From assembly GCF_943169635.2 (NCBI RefSeq), contig NZ_OW968186.1:62001-126000 (forward strand): a DNA stretch of 64,000 nucleotides, given 5' to 3'. This document shows, piece after piece, positions 50,568 to 59,465 of this stretch. The notes under the pieces are model-generated. The model was not told where the DNA came from, made no database searches, and saw only the letters and a program-made list of their open reading frames with translations. The DNA is from Fenollaria sporofastidiosus. Its GTDB lineage: Bacteria > Bacillota > Clostridia > Tissierellales > Peptoniphilaceae. The position numbers and the translations under genes were made by a program. Each line of letters begins with the position of its first letter. The first letter of the stretch is position 1.

Positions 50568-51266
50568 TTATTCAGTAATTTTTGAGCTGTTTACTCTTAC
50601 TCCAGGACCCATAGTCGATGTAAGTGTAACTGATCTTAAATACTTTCCTTTTGCTGCAGCTGGTTTAGCTTTGATGATAGCTGACATGATAGCGTCAAAG
50701 TTTTCTCCAAGCTTTTCAGGGCCGAATGATACTTTTCCGATAGGGCAGTGAATAATGTTTGCTTTGTCTAAACGATATTCTACTTTACCAGCTTTGATAT
50801 CTTTGATTGCCTTTTCAAGTTCGAATGTAACTGTTCCTGACTTAGGGTTTGGCATTAAGCCCTTAGGTCCTAGTACCTTACCTAGTCTACCGATAAGACC
50901 CATAGTATCTGGTGTTGCAACGATAACGTCGAAGTCGAACCAGTTTTCTTTTTGAATCTTTTCAACCATGTCTTCTGCTCCAACATAGTCTGCGCCTGCT
51001 TGTTTAGCTTCTTCTTGTTTGTCTGCCTTTGCGATAACTAAAACTTTTTTAGTTTTACCTGTACCGTGTGGTAGTACTACTGCGCCTCTTACTTGTTGGT
51101 CTGCATATCTTGAGTCAACACCTAATCTGCAGTGTAGTTCAACAGTTTCGTCAAATTTAGCCTTTGCTAGTTTAACTACTAGACCGATGGCATCTTTTGC
51201 GTCAAAGTATTCTTGTCTATCGAATTCTTTTAAACTGTCTTGGTATTTTTTACCTCTTTTTGCCAT
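50568..51266 (-). CDS. rplA: 50S ribosomal protein L1
   Basis: A 232-residue protein with the L1 signatures [37 protein letters not shown] and [13 protein letters not shown]. It binds 23S rRNA at the L1 stalk. The start follows a GGAGG site 50 bases after rplK. Confidence 0.98.
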   Translation of the reverse strand: MAKRGKKYQDSLKEFDRQEYFDAKDAIGLVVKLAKAKFDETVELHCRLGVDSRYADQQVRGAVVLPHGTGKTKKVLVIAKADKQEEAKQAGADYVGAEDMVEKIQKENWFDFDVIVATPDTMGLIGRLGKVLGPKGLMPNPKSGTVTFELEKAIKDIKAGKVEYRLDKANIIHCPIGKVSFGPEKLGENFDAIMSAIIKAKPAAAKGKYLRSVTLTSTMGPGVRVNSSKITE

Positions 51267-51317
51267 TTTCTAACCTCCTTGTGGTATTAACGATTTTTCT
51301 CCCACCTGTAAGTAGAA

Positions 51318-51743
51318 TTACTCTTCTACTTCAACGCCCATACTTCTTGCAGTTCCAGCAACCATGCTCATAGCTGCTTCTACACTTGCTGCATTTAAGT
51401 CTGGCATCTTCAATTCTGCGATCTCCTTAACTTGATCTTTTGTAAGTTTTGCTACTTTCTTCTTGTTTGGTTCGCCTGAACCGCTTTGAATGTTAAGAGC
51501 TTTCTTGATCAATACTGGAGCTGGTGGTGTCTTTGTGATAAAAGTAAATGATCTGTCTTGATATACTGTTAAAACAACTGGTATAATTAGACCTACTTTA
51601 TCTTGAGTCTTAGCATTGAACTCCTTTGTAAATTGCATAATATTTACGCCGTGTGGTCCAAGTGCAGTTCCTACCGGTGGTGCAGGTGTAGCTTTTCCAG
51701 CCGGTATTTGAAGTTTGACAATTGCACTAACTTTTTTTGCCAT
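51318..51743 (-). CDS. rplK: 50S ribosomal protein L11
   Basis: A 141-residue protein with the typical start [20 protein letters not shown] and [20 protein letters not shown], and the C-terminal [12 protein letters not shown]. It is part of the GTPase-associated centre. Confidence 0.98.
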   Translation of the reverse strand: MAKKVSAIVKLQIPAGKATPAPPVGTALGPHGVNIMQFTKEFNAKTQDKVGLIIPVVLTVYQDRSFTFITKTPPAPVLIKKALNIQSGSGEPNKKKVAKLTKDQVKEIAELKMPDLNAASVEAAMSMVAGTARSMGVEVEE

Positions 51744-51804
51744 ATTCGCACCTCCTCGATTATTGTGCTAATGCACTTATATATATTATCTTAAATGATA
51801 ATAG

Positions 51805-52401
51805 CTATTTAGTGATAGGGCTTACTTGGTAGTATTCAAACTCTACTAGTGTGTCCCTACCGAACATATTAACAGAACACTTTATTGTTCCTGCGTCTTC
51901 GTTGACTGAATCTACAACTGCTTCGAAACCCTTGAACGGTCCGTCTGTAACGGCTAGGTGGTCTCCGTGTTTGTAGTTTATGTCTTTCTTTGTATCGTCG
52001 ATTATCGACTTTGTATGAACGCCTAGGTTATAAAGTTCTTTCTCTGTTAATGGTATTGGTTTTGATTGTGGTCCAACAAAACCTGTTACTCCTCTGGTAT
52101 TTCTTACTAGATACCATGATTTATCGTTGATAATCATCTTGACTAGCACGTAGCTTGGGAATATCTTTCTGGATTTGATTTTTTTGACGCCATCCTTTTT
52201 TTCTACGTATTCTTCTGTAGGCACTTCAACTTTAAACACTCCGTCAGCTGTGCCACGATTAACTATCATCTTTTCAATTGTAGCTTTTACCTTGTTTTCA
52301 TATCCTGAATACGTATGGATTACATACCATTGGGCATCTGCTTCTCTATCTGATAAATCGATAGATGTAGCTTTGTTTTCGTTTAAATCTAAATCACTCA
52401 T
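51805..52401 (-). CDS. nusG: Transcription elongation/antitermination factor NusG
   Basis: A 198-residue protein: NGN domain with AQWYVIHTYSGYENKVKATI near residue 24 and NTRGVTGFVGPQSKPIPL near 110, then a KOW domain with AVTDGPFKGFEAVVDSVNED near 150. A ~20-residue acidic N-terminal extension precedes the usual start. It links RNA polymerase to the ribosome or other factors. Confidence 0.97.
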   Translation of the reverse strand: MSDLDLNENKATSIDLSDREADAQWYVIHTYSGYENKVKATIEKMIVNRGTADGVFKVEVPTEEYVEKKDGVKKIKSRKIFPSYVLVKMIINDKSWYLVRNTRGVTGFVGPQSKPIPLTEKELYNLGVHTKSIIDDTKKDINYKHGDHLAVTDGPFKGFEAVVDSVNEDAGTIKCSVNMFGRDTLVEFEYYQVSPITK

Positions 52402-52403
52402 TG

Positions 52404-52595
52404 TTATTTAATAAATAGTTTAAATAATGCACCAATTCCCAGGTCAATAAGGTAAACTAATGCTGCTACTGCAACGCTAATTCCAATTACAACTAATGTG
52501 TAATTAGTTAAATCCTTTTTACTAGGCCAAATAACTTTTCTCATTTCAGCTTTAACGCCTTTTAAGAATGTACCTGTTTTACCTTTCTTTTCCAT
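52404..52595 (-). CDS. secE: Preprotein translocase subunit SecE
   Basis: A 63-residue protein with the SecE pattern: an amphipathic stretch FLKGVKAEMRKVIWPSKKDL followed by one membrane segment (TLVVIGISVAVAALVYLIDL). It is adjacent to nusG, as is standard. Confidence 0.96.
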   Translation of the reverse strand: MEKKGKTGTFLKGVKAEMRKVIWPSKKDLTNYTLVVIGISVAVAALVYLIDLGIGALFKLFIK

Positions 52596-52613
52596 GCTAT
52601 CAACTCCTAAAAA

Positions 52614-52763
52614 TTATTTTGTTTCCTTATGTGCTGTGTGTTTCTTGCAGAACTTGCAATACTTTTGAAGTTCAATTCTTTCTGTTGTGTTCTTTTTATT
52701 CTTCTTTGTTGTGTAATTTCTTTGATTGCATTCTGTACAAGCTAATACGACCTTTTCTCTCAT
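52614..52763 (-). CDS. rpmG: 50S ribosomal protein L33
   Basis: A 49-residue protein starting [20 protein letters not shown] and ending in a zinc pair, [16 protein letters not shown]. This is the four-cysteine, zinc-bound type (CxxC at 9 and 36). The start at 52763 follows AGGAGG. It is the first gene of the secE-nusG transcript. Confidence 0.96.
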   Translation of the reverse strand: MREKVVLACTECNQRNYTTKKNKKNTTERIELQKYCKFCKKHTAHKETK

Positions 52764-52783
52764 TATATACACCTCCTACTCAT

Positions 52784-52848
52784 ATAATACTCTAAAAAGT
52801 ATTATACAACTACCTATATATATTATCGTAGTTTCGTCAATTTGTCAA
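52784..52848 (-). promoter_or_regulatory. Promoter of the rpmG-secE-nusG operon with a 5' hairpin
   Basis: TTGACA (52843-52848), 17 bases, TAATAT (52820-52825): a strong promoter. The short leader contains the perfect hairpin ATAATACT/AGTATTAT (52784-52805) next to the rpmG ribosome site. Confidence 0.8.
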
Positions 52849-52904
52849 GCGTTTTTTAAATTATTTTGATATAAAATTTATTATATTATTCGTCACTCTT
52901 TATA

Positions 52905-54599
52905 TTAGTCGTCATATCTGTATTTATATCTGTTGTCATAGCCGTTGTCATATCTATAGTCATCGTATCTATAGTCATATCTGTCGTTTGACTTGTAGCG
53001 ATCACCAAAGCCATTTTTATCAAGGCCATCGTTTAAACAGCCGCTGTTTGCACTTGGATACTTACTTTCGTTCCACCTGTGATCTTTTGACATCTCTCTA
53101 TCGTCTATAAGAAAATACTTATACCTAAGCATATCTCTTCCACTGCTTGAAACAGGGTCGTCCCACGTAGTATCTATATGATAAAGCCTTCCATCAATCT
53201 CAACTAAGTTCCAAGCGTGTCCGCCCCAGCCTGAAGAGTTATTTGCCTCGCCACTTATTAATTGCGATTTTAATCCAACTTCTTTAGCAAGTAGCTCAAA
53301 AGTTTCCGCATATCCTTGACAAATTGCGATGCCGTACTTGAATATTGATATAGGTGAGTAGACGTTGAGTCCGTTTTGAAGTTCATAGTTACCTGATTTG
53401 TATTGATCGTAGGCATATTTTGTCTTATTAACTATCCAGTCATGTATATACTTTACTTTGTCGTAGTCGCTTCTGCCATTAAGCTCGCGAACCATATCAT
53501 CGATTTGGCTTAGATACGTCTCTAGTTCATCTTTTGATACTGGATACTCATACTTTAGTGTTACTTTATTACCGCTTTCGCTATAGCTTTTGGGTACGGC
53601 TCCAAAGTGTTCTTTGAATTTTACTGCATCGGTTGCTAAGAAAGCACTTGAGTACTTACTCTTGTATGCATATGGGTTGTATGTGAATGTAAATGTCTCT
53701 TCACGGTTTCTAAGTGCTACTCTTAGTTTTTCTAGAGCTTCTTCATATGAGTTTACAAAATCTTTTGATTCACGAGCTTTTTCAAGTTCACTTTTTTGGG
53801 ATATCTCACTTTGGTTTTGCACATTATTTTCTTGTGTAGTATTTGTATCGTTATCCATAAAATTAAAGAGATTTTGTTTAAATTCATCTATCATATTGTT
53901 AAGGTCGTTCGCTGCTCCAACATTGTAGTTTTCTCTTAATCCTACTACGTTAAAATCGAAATTAAAAAGATTGTTTTCTTTAGCATGATTTAATTCGTCC
54001 CTATCTATGAAGATGTTTTTTGTTTGCATATTATATATAAGACTTGCGACTTCAGCTCTCGAAAGTGGACTTGCTGGATTAACTTTATTTTTGTTATCTC
54101 CTCTAACGATGCCCATGTCTTTTAAAATGCAAAAATCTCTCACACGTTTAACTAGCTTACTATCGTTAAATGTTAAATTTGCTTGCGGCGTTTTATTTGG
54201 AAATAATTGCCCAAGTAGTCCAAAAGCTTCGTCTCTTGTAATCAAAGCACTGCCATCAAAGTAAATTCCATTTTTTATAAGTCCTAAGGCTACCAAATCA
54301 TTTAAATATGCTGAGAACCAATCGTTTGGAACAACATCTTGTGACTGAAGAATGTAGTCTTGATTGTCAAAACCTTTTAGTTTTGCAAGTATCGTTACGA
54401 ACTCTGCTCTTGTAATCTTTTTGTTCGGTTTGAATGTACCGTCTTGGTATCCTGTGAAGTATCCAAGATTCGATGTGTACTCTATATATGGTTTTGCCCA
54501 ATGCTTTGCTACATCGGTAAATGTTTGTGCGTCTGTCTTATTAGTGAATGTGCAAAGAAGTACAAATGCTAGCAATGCGAGTATAAATTTTTTCTTCAT
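52905..54599 (-). CDS. SLH-domain surface protein with transglutaminase-like domain
   Basis: A 564-residue exported protein: a signal peptide (KKKFILALLAFVLLCTF, cut near residue 24), then three SLH repeats in residues ~25-190 (FTDVAKHWAKPYIEYTSNLG, YQDGTFKPNKKITRAEFVTI and YNMQTKN). A linker follows, then a transglutaminase-like domain with catalytic Cys in GIAICQGYAETFELLAKEVG near 430, His in GGHAWNLVEIDGRLYHIDTT near 465 and Asp just after. The last ~35 residues are an unusual Tyr/Asp/Arg tail (RYDYRYDDYRYDNGYDNRYK). The start at 54599 is used; a TTG at 54611 overlaps the GGAGG site. It sits where sigH is usually found. Confidence 0.85.
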   Translation of the reverse strand: MKKKFILALLAFVLLCTFTNKTDAQTFTDVAKHWAKPYIEYTSNLGYFTGYQDGTFKPNKKITRAEFVTILAKLKGFDNQDYILQSQDVVPNDWFSAYLNDLVALGLIKNGIYFDGSALITRDEAFGLLGQLFPNKTPQANLTFNDSKLVKRVRDFCILKDMGIVRGDNKNKVNPASPLSRAEVASLIYNMQTKNIFIDRDELNHAKENNLFNFDFNVVGLRENYNVGAANDLNNMIDEFKQNLFNFMDNDTNTTQENNVQNQSEISQKSELEKARESKDFVNSYEEALEKLRVALRNREETFTFTYNPYAYKSKYSSAFLATDAVKFKEHFGAVPKSYSESGNKVTLKYEYPVSKDELETYLSQIDDMVRELNGRSDYDKVKYIHDWIVNKTKYAYDQYKSGNYELQNGLNVYSPISIFKYGIAICQGYAETFELLAKEVGLKSQLISGEANNSSGWGGHAWNLVEIDGRLYHIDTTWDDPVSSSGRDMLRYKYFLIDDREMSKDHRWNESKYPSANSGCLNDGLDKNGFGDRYKSNDRYDYRYDDYRYDNGYDNRYKYRYDD

Positions 54600-54618
54600 A
54601 ATTACCTCCAAAGTATAT

Positions 54619-55137
54619 TTATAAATTTAAATCTTTTAGCTTTTCTAGTTCTGTCTCATCGATGCCGGATATCTTCATATTGTTTATCATGTTAATCTTC
54701 TTCGAAATTCTCTTTTGTGTTCGCTTTGAGTTCTCTATCTCTATTGCAAGCTCTCTAGAGCTAAGTCTTGAAGCGCCTCTTTGAAAGATGAGGCTCTGCT
54801 CTGCAAGGTCACTGGTTGCGACTCTGATTCTATAGCCATATGGCATATTCGCAACTTCTCTTTCGATATATGAGTCTGCTGTAATATTCTCTTTAGTAAA
54901 AACTATCTCAAGACCCTTGACTATTTTCTTTTCGCCTTGATTGCCTTTAATGAGGTGACCGTCGTAGACTAGTATGATGCGTTCTTTGTTGTAGCGCATG
55001 TACTCTTCTAGGATGTTCTCTAATTCATCGCGAGCTGCCTCTAGCGACTCTTCCTTTCTATCTCTCAAATGCTCCCAAGAGTTGATGATGTTGTAGCCAT
55101 CAACAAAGAGTATCTGCCTAAGCTTTTTCTTTTTCAT
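54619..55137 (-). CDS. yacP: YacP/Rae1-family NYN-domain ribonuclease
   Basis: A 172-residue NYN-domain protein with LFVDGYNIINSWEHL near residue 10, RIILVYDGHLIKGN near 55 and RVATSDLAEQSLIFQRGASR near 105: a set of acidic residues typical of PIN-like nucleases. Bacillus Rae1 cuts mRNA in the ribosomal A site. It overlaps rlmB by 20 bases and keeps the conserved Firmicute order. Confidence 0.92.
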   Translation of the reverse strand: MKKKKLRQILFVDGYNIINSWEHLRDRKEESLEAARDELENILEEYMRYNKERIILVYDGHLIKGNQGEKKIVKGLEIVFTKENITADSYIEREVANMPYGYRIRVATSDLAEQSLIFQRGASRLSSRELAIEIENSKRTQKRISKKINMINNMKISGIDETELEKLKDLNL

Positions 55138-55864
55138 CCTTTTGTCTTAAGATTTCATACATGGCAATAGCTGCCGCATTTGATGCGTTTAGTGAGTTTG
55201 TTTTGCCAAACATAGGTAGGCTAATGATAGCGTCGCAGTTCTTTCTTACTAAGTCCGAAAGCCCCTTGCCTTCTGAGCCAACTACTAGTGCAACCGGGCC
55301 TAATAGGTTTGCCTTTGTGTACTTTTCTCCGTCCATATCAAGGCCGTAGATCCAAACGTTTCTTTCCTTAAGCTCGTTTATGGTTTGGTTAAGGTTTGTC
55401 ACGTTTACGACTAGCATGTTGTCAACTGCGCCTGCTGATGCCTTGTAAACTGTTTCATTAACCATGGCTGACCTTCTCTTTGGTATGATGACTGCGTGCA
55501 CTCCTGCGCACTCAGCTGTTCTGATGATGGCGCCAAGGTTGTGTGTGTCTTCTATGCCATCTAAGATTACGAAAAATGGATCCTCGCCCTTTTCTTCTGC
55601 AAGCTTAAAGCCATCTTCCAATGTTTTATATTCGAAGCCTGCTGTGAATGCAACGACTCCTTGATGCACCTCGCCCTTTGATAGTGAGTCAAGCTTTTCT
55701 CTCTCTACTCTTTGAACTATGATGCCATGTTCATTCGCAAGGCTTAGTATTCTACCTATAGAGCCTTTTAGCTCGCCCTTTTGCACATATAATTTGTCGA
55801 TGGCTCTATCATTTTTCAAAAGTTCCATAACGGGATTTCTTCCGTATATATATTGTTCTTCCAA
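55118..55864 (-). CDS. rlmB: 23S rRNA 2'-O-ribose methyltransferase, RlmB/TrmH family
   Basis: A 248-residue SPOUT enzyme: an N-terminal substrate domain (YIYGRNPVMELLKNDRAIDK) and a knotted domain with DGIEDTHNLGAIIRTAECAG near 100, VVGSEGKGLSDLVRKNCDAI near 195 and LPMFGKTNSLNASNAAAIAM near 220. It modifies a guanosine in 23S rRNA. It lies one base from mrnC. Confidence 0.95.
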   Translation of the reverse strand: MEEQYIYGRNPVMELLKNDRAIDKLYVQKGELKGSIGRILSLANEHGIIVQRVEREKLDSLSKGEVHQGVVAFTAGFEYKTLEDGFKLAEEKGEDPFFVILDGIEDTHNLGAIIRTAECAGVHAVIIPKRRSAMVNETVYKASAGAVDNMLVVNVTNLNQTINELKERNVWIYGLDMDGEKYTKANLLGPVALVVGSEGKGLSDLVRKNCDAIISLPMFGKTNSLNASNAAAIAMYEILRQKDEKEKA

Positions 55865-55865
55865 T

Positions 55866-56282
55866 TTAATCCTCCAAACATTTCTTAACTAAATCTAGTA
55901 GTCTAGTGTAGTCTTTCTTCAAAAACAGATATGCAATGAGAGCTTCAAAGCCTGTTGATACCTTGTATGCACTGTTGTCTGTGTTCTTAGGTGCCTTGTG
56001 TGACTTGTGGTTTCTGGCTCTTTTAAATACATAAAGCTCGTCTTCCGTGAGATCTTCCTTAATTTTCTCAAAGGCATCTCTTTGCGCATAGGCACTTACA
56101 TACTTTGTCGATAGCTTTTGCAGCTCGTACGCCTTTAGCGGTTCTTTCGCAATGTAGTAGCGCACGAAGAGCTCGTAGACAGCGTCGCCAATGTAGGCAA
56201 GCCTTATAGGGCTCATCTCGTTTATCTCGGCATCAGAGTACTCTATGCCGAAAAGCTCTGTTATATCTAGATCCTTTCCCAT
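55866..56282 (-). CDS. mrnC: Mini-ribonuclease III
   Basis: A 138-residue RNase III domain without a dsRNA-binding domain. It carries RLAYIGDAVYELFVRYYIAK near residue 28 and STGFEALIAYLFLKKDYTRL near 110, with the catalytic acidic residues. It matures 23S rRNA in Firmicutes. It overlaps cysS by 16 bases. Confidence 0.95.
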   Translation of the reverse strand: MGKDLDITELFGIEYSDAEINEMSPIRLAYIGDAVYELFVRYYIAKEPLKAYELQKLSTKYVSAYAQRDAFEKIKEDLTEDELYVFKRARNHKSHKAPKNTDNSAYKVSTGFEALIAYLFLKKDYTRLLDLVKKCLED

Positions 56283-57679
56283 CTTTGTCCGTCTTTGCTA
56301 TCTATAATCTTTATGCCCATAGCTAGTAAGTCATCTCTGATCTTGTCTGCCTTAGCATAATCTTTATTTGCTCTTGCTTCGTTTCTTTCGTCTATCATCT
56401 TTTTAATCTTGTCTTCATCTTCGCCAAGTGATGCATCTGACTCATCTTCTTTCATTACGGCTTCGCTATCGTCAAGACCTAGAACTCTTAATAAATCGTT
56501 TAGCTTTGCTTCGATGTACTTCGCGCTTTCGTAGTCGTCGTCTCCAAGCTTGTTTATGATCTTAACTATGTTAAAAATCCTTGTAAGTGCGTCCGCAGTG
56601 TTGAAGTCATCGCTCATAGCTGCAATAAAGCCTGCTACTTCATTATCAACGTCTTTGATAATCTCGTCTGAGGCTTTTTTGCCTGTATCCTTAATGGCTT
56701 CAAGCCTCTTAAGAGCGTTGTGTATCCTCTTAATCGAGTTCTTTGCGCCTTCCATGCCTTCTTTTGTAAAGTTCATAGGCTTTCTGTAGTGAGTCGATAG
56801 TATAAAGAACCTAACAGTATCCTTGTCGTAGTCATCAAGCAAAGCTTTAAGCAAGATGAAATTGCCTAGTGACTTACTCATCTTCTTGCCATCGACATTG
56901 ACCATGCCGTTGTGTAACCAATACTTAGCGAATGGCTTACCTGTTAGAGCCTCACTTTGCTGAATTTCATTCTCATGATGAGGAAACTCTAGGTCGCTAC
57001 CGCCAGCATGTATATCAAGCGTATCTCCTAGTATCGCCCTACTCATAGCCGAGCACTCAATGTGCCAGCCAGGTCTACCGTCTGACCATGGTGATGCCCA
57101 GTGCGGTTCGTTTGGTTTAGCCTTCTTCCATAGAGCAAAGTCTAGTGGATTCTTCTTCTTTTCATTTATATCAACTCTTAAGCCTGAGATAAGGTCGTCT
57201 ATGTTCTTCTTTGAAAGCTTGCCGTAGTCCTTCGCCTTAGTAGTGTCGAAGTAGACATCTCCATCGGACTCATAAGCAGCGCCTTTCTCGATAAGACCCT
57301 TGATGAAGTCTATGATCTCGTCCATATGCTCAGTCGCTCTTGGGTTGATGTTACGATAGTCATATATGCCTAGTCTAGTAGCAACTTCTTTGAAGCGTTC
57401 AATGTACTTTTCAGCAACTTCGTTTGAAGTGATGCCACTTTCGTTCGCTTTATTAATTATCTTGTCGTCTACGTCAGTGAAGTTAAAAACATACTTTACG
57501 TCGTAGCCCATGAATATCAAAAATCTTCTAACTGTATCAAATACAACTAAAGGTCTGGCATTGCCTACATGTATATCGTTATAAACAGTAGGACCACAAC
57601 AATAAAAGTTCACCTTAGTATCGTTTATAGGTTTGAATTCTTCTACTAAACCACTTAGTGTGTTGTGTAATTTAATCAT
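56267..57679 (-). CDS. cysS: Cysteinyl-tRNA synthetase
   Basis: A 470-residue class I synthetase: zinc ligand Cys in YCCGPTVYNDIHVGNARPLV (the HIGH motif appears as HVGN), FALWKKAKPNEPHWASPWSD near 200, ECSAMSRAILG, GGSDLEFPHHENEI and KKMSKSLGNFI near 266. The ATG at 57679 has an AAGGAGG site; an earlier in-frame start has none. No T-box leader is visible upstream. Confidence 0.97.
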   Translation of the reverse strand: MIKLHNTLSGLVEEFKPINDTKVNFYCCGPTVYNDIHVGNARPLVVFDTVRRFLIFMGYDVKYVFNFTDVDDKIINKANESGITSNEVAEKYIERFKEVATRLGIYDYRNINPRATEHMDEIIDFIKGLIEKGAAYESDGDVYFDTTKAKDYGKLSKKNIDDLISGLRVDINEKKKNPLDFALWKKAKPNEPHWASPWSDGRPGWHIECSAMSRAILGDTLDIHAGGSDLEFPHHENEIQQSEALTGKPFAKYWLHNGMVNVDGKKMSKSLGNFILLKALLDDYDKDTVRFFILSTHYRKPMNFTKEGMEGAKNSIKRIHNALKRLEAIKDTGKKASDEIIKDVDNEVAGFIAAMSDDFNTADALTRIFNIVKIINKLGDDDYESAKYIEAKLNDLLRVLGLDDSEAVMKEDESDASLGEDEDKIKKMIDERNEARANKDYAKADKIRDDLLAMGIKIIDSKDGQRWERI

Positions 57680-57783
57680 AATTGCCTCCTTGTATAATAA
57701 TATAGTTATTTTATCATATAAATGGCTTTTAGTCAATCGTTTTGAGCTCCATAGAAGCTAAGTTTTAAGCGTGAAAGACGTTG

Positions 57784-57935
57784 TATATAGTAGTGAGTCA
57801 CTTATATATTATGAGGCTTCATATGTAGTATGAGGCTTCATATATAGTGAGTGGCTTCATATATAGTGAGTGGCTTCATATATAGTGAGAGGCGTGCTAT
57901 ATAGTAGGTGGCTACCTATATAGTGAGAGGCTTAG
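57784..57935 (+). repeat. Tandem array of eight 19-bp repeats (copy 2)
   Basis: Eight consecutive 19-base units fill the cysS/SLH-CAP divergent gap. Units 4 and 5 are identical (TATATAGTGAGTGGCTTCA). The others differ at one to several places, for example TATATATTATGAGGCTTCA, TATATAGTGAGAGGCGTGC and TATATAGTAGGTGGCTACC. A ninth, degraded unit may follow to 57954. The same unit in looser form is found at 40,868-41,030. Spacers between units are absent, so this is not a CRISPR. The rest of the 354-base gap holds only promoter-like AT-rich sequence. Confidence 0.9.
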
Positions 57936-58033
57936 TATGTCTCTTTGCGTTTACTTAAGATGCCCTTTATGATATAATGAAGAAAGTAAGCAAAGAATAT
58001 TTGCCAAGATTATAAAAAAACATGGAGGTTAAA

Positions 58034-59338
58034 ATGAAAAATTTAAAAAGACTATGCGCTTTAATGCTAGTATTTGCTAGCATACTTTTCTTGAGTGAGA
58101 ATGCATTTGCGTTTACTGATGTAGACAGCTCTGACTACTACTACAAAGCCATAACTGAGCTTTCAAGTAAGGGTATAATTAACGGCTATGCAGATGGAAG
58201 CTTCAAGGTATACAATCAAATCACTAGAGCTGAGGTTGCGGCGATACTTGCAAAGGCCTTTAACTATGACGATGCAAGTGCGAATACATCATTCAAAGAT
58301 TTGAAAGCTGAGAGCTGGGCCTTTGAGCCTGTTATGAAGGTAGTGAACAAAAACATCATGTCAGGTGTTGGAGACGGGTTTTTCAAACCGCAAAACAATA
58401 TTAGAGAGAACGAACTTATGAAGATAGCTGTCTCTATACTTGGACTTGACGAGTATGCAATCAAGGCTGGTGCATGGCCAAACGGCTACAGAAACGTTGC
58501 ACAAGACATCGGCATATACAGCTTTGCCGGTGATGGTAGTAAGTTTCTTAATAGAGGCGAAGTGGCGTTGATCGTACACAATATCCTTACTTACAAGGAG
58601 CTAATGAATGCTGATGAAAGCAAGGGACTTGTACTAGGCGGCAAGAATTGCTACATCGGTATGAGTAGTAGTGAGTTTGGAAGTCCTGATGAAGTACTTA
58701 ACTCTAAATATAAGGACGCTTCATGGTACGTTTATGGCACAGGTGACTACGATAACTTCTACGCTGTCCTAGTGAAAAATGATCTAGCAATAGGTTTCTT
58801 GTCTTCTGGCAATGGCTTTAAGTACAAAAATTATAAAGCAGGAGATACTACAAGTGAAGACATTCCTGAGCTAGATACAGATAAAAATGACGGCAATATC
58901 ATTCACGCACTTTACTACGTTTCAAAAAGTGTTGATTATGATCAAGATAAGAATGATTACTCAGGAGAGGAGAAGATAAACTTCCACCTAGTAAATGCTT
59001 TTAGAAAGTTCCACAGACTAAATACTTTGCGTTGGGACGAAATACTAGCTGAAACTGCTAGACGTCATAGTGATGATATGCTTAAGAAAGGCTACTTCAG
59101 TCACATAAACCTTGAAGGCAAGAGTCCATTTGACAGGATGCAAGATATGGGCATCACATATTATTCGGCAGGCGAAAACATTGCATATAACTACGGTGAT
59201 GGCTATGGTTCATATGTTGCCTGGGTTAATTCAAAGGGTCACAGAAAAAATATTCTAAATTCATCTTACAATACACTTGGCGTTGGTATAGCCTGTGACG
59301 GATCCTTATACGCTACACAAAACTTCATAGGAAGATAG
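58034..59338 (+). CDS. SLH-domain surface protein with CAP/SCP domain
   Basis: A 434-residue exported protein. A signal peptide (LKRLCALMLVFASILFL, cut near residue 26) is followed by three SLH repeats in residues ~27-200 (FTDVDSSDYYYKAITELSSK, YADGSFKVYNQITRAEVAAI, FKPQNNIRENELMKIAVSIL), a CAP-associated region and a C-terminal CAP domain with FHRLNTLRWDEILAETARRH (first His), YFSHINLEGKSPFDRMQDMG and AGENIAYNYGDG. The ATG at 58034 is used; an ATG at 58022 forms part of the GGAGG site. It is probably on the cell surface. CAP proteins often bind lipids or act as secreted effectors. Confidence 0.88.
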   Translation: MKNLKRLCALMLVFASILFLSENAFAFTDVDSSDYYYKAITELSSKGIINGYADGSFKVYNQITRAEVAAILAKAFNYDDASANTSFKDLKAESWAFEPVMKVVNKNIMSGVGDGFFKPQNNIRENELMKIAVSILGLDEYAIKAGAWPNGYRNVAQDIGIYSFAGDGSKFLNRGEVALIVHNILTYKELMNADESKGLVLGGKNCYIGMSSSEFGSPDEVLNSKYKDASWYVYGTGDYDNFYAVLVKNDLAIGFLSSGNGFKYKNYKAGDTTSEDIPELDTDKNDGNIIHALYYVSKSVDYDQDKNDYSGEEKINFHLVNAFRKFHRLNTLRWDEILAETARRHSDDMLKKGYFSHINLEGKSPFDRMQDMGITYYSAGENIAYNYGDGYGSYVAWVNSKGHRKNILNSSYNTLGVGIACDGSLYATQNFIGR

Positions 59339-59371
59339 TTTATAGTAAATTCATAACTATATCGAATAAAA

Positions 59372-59408
59372 ATACCCTCCTTACTGGTTTGTCCAGTAAA
59401 GAGGGTAT
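59372..59408 (+). terminator. Terminator of the SLH-CAP gene
   Basis: ATACCCTC-TTACTGG and CCAGTAA-GAGGGTAT form a long stem with a small loop, followed by T-containing sequence. Confidence 0.8.
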
Positions 59409-59465
59409 ATATCATTTGGGATCTACTTCTCCTAAAAATTTATTTTTCATTATTCACAAATTTTT

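Noticed and set aside
57784..57954. CRISPR-like repeat array
   Set aside because: The 19-base units abut with no unique spacers, and no cas genes are near.
57680..58033. T-box or other riboswitch upstream of cysS
   Set aside because: No T-box sequence or specifier stem is visible; the gap is filled by the repeat array and AT-rich promoter DNA.
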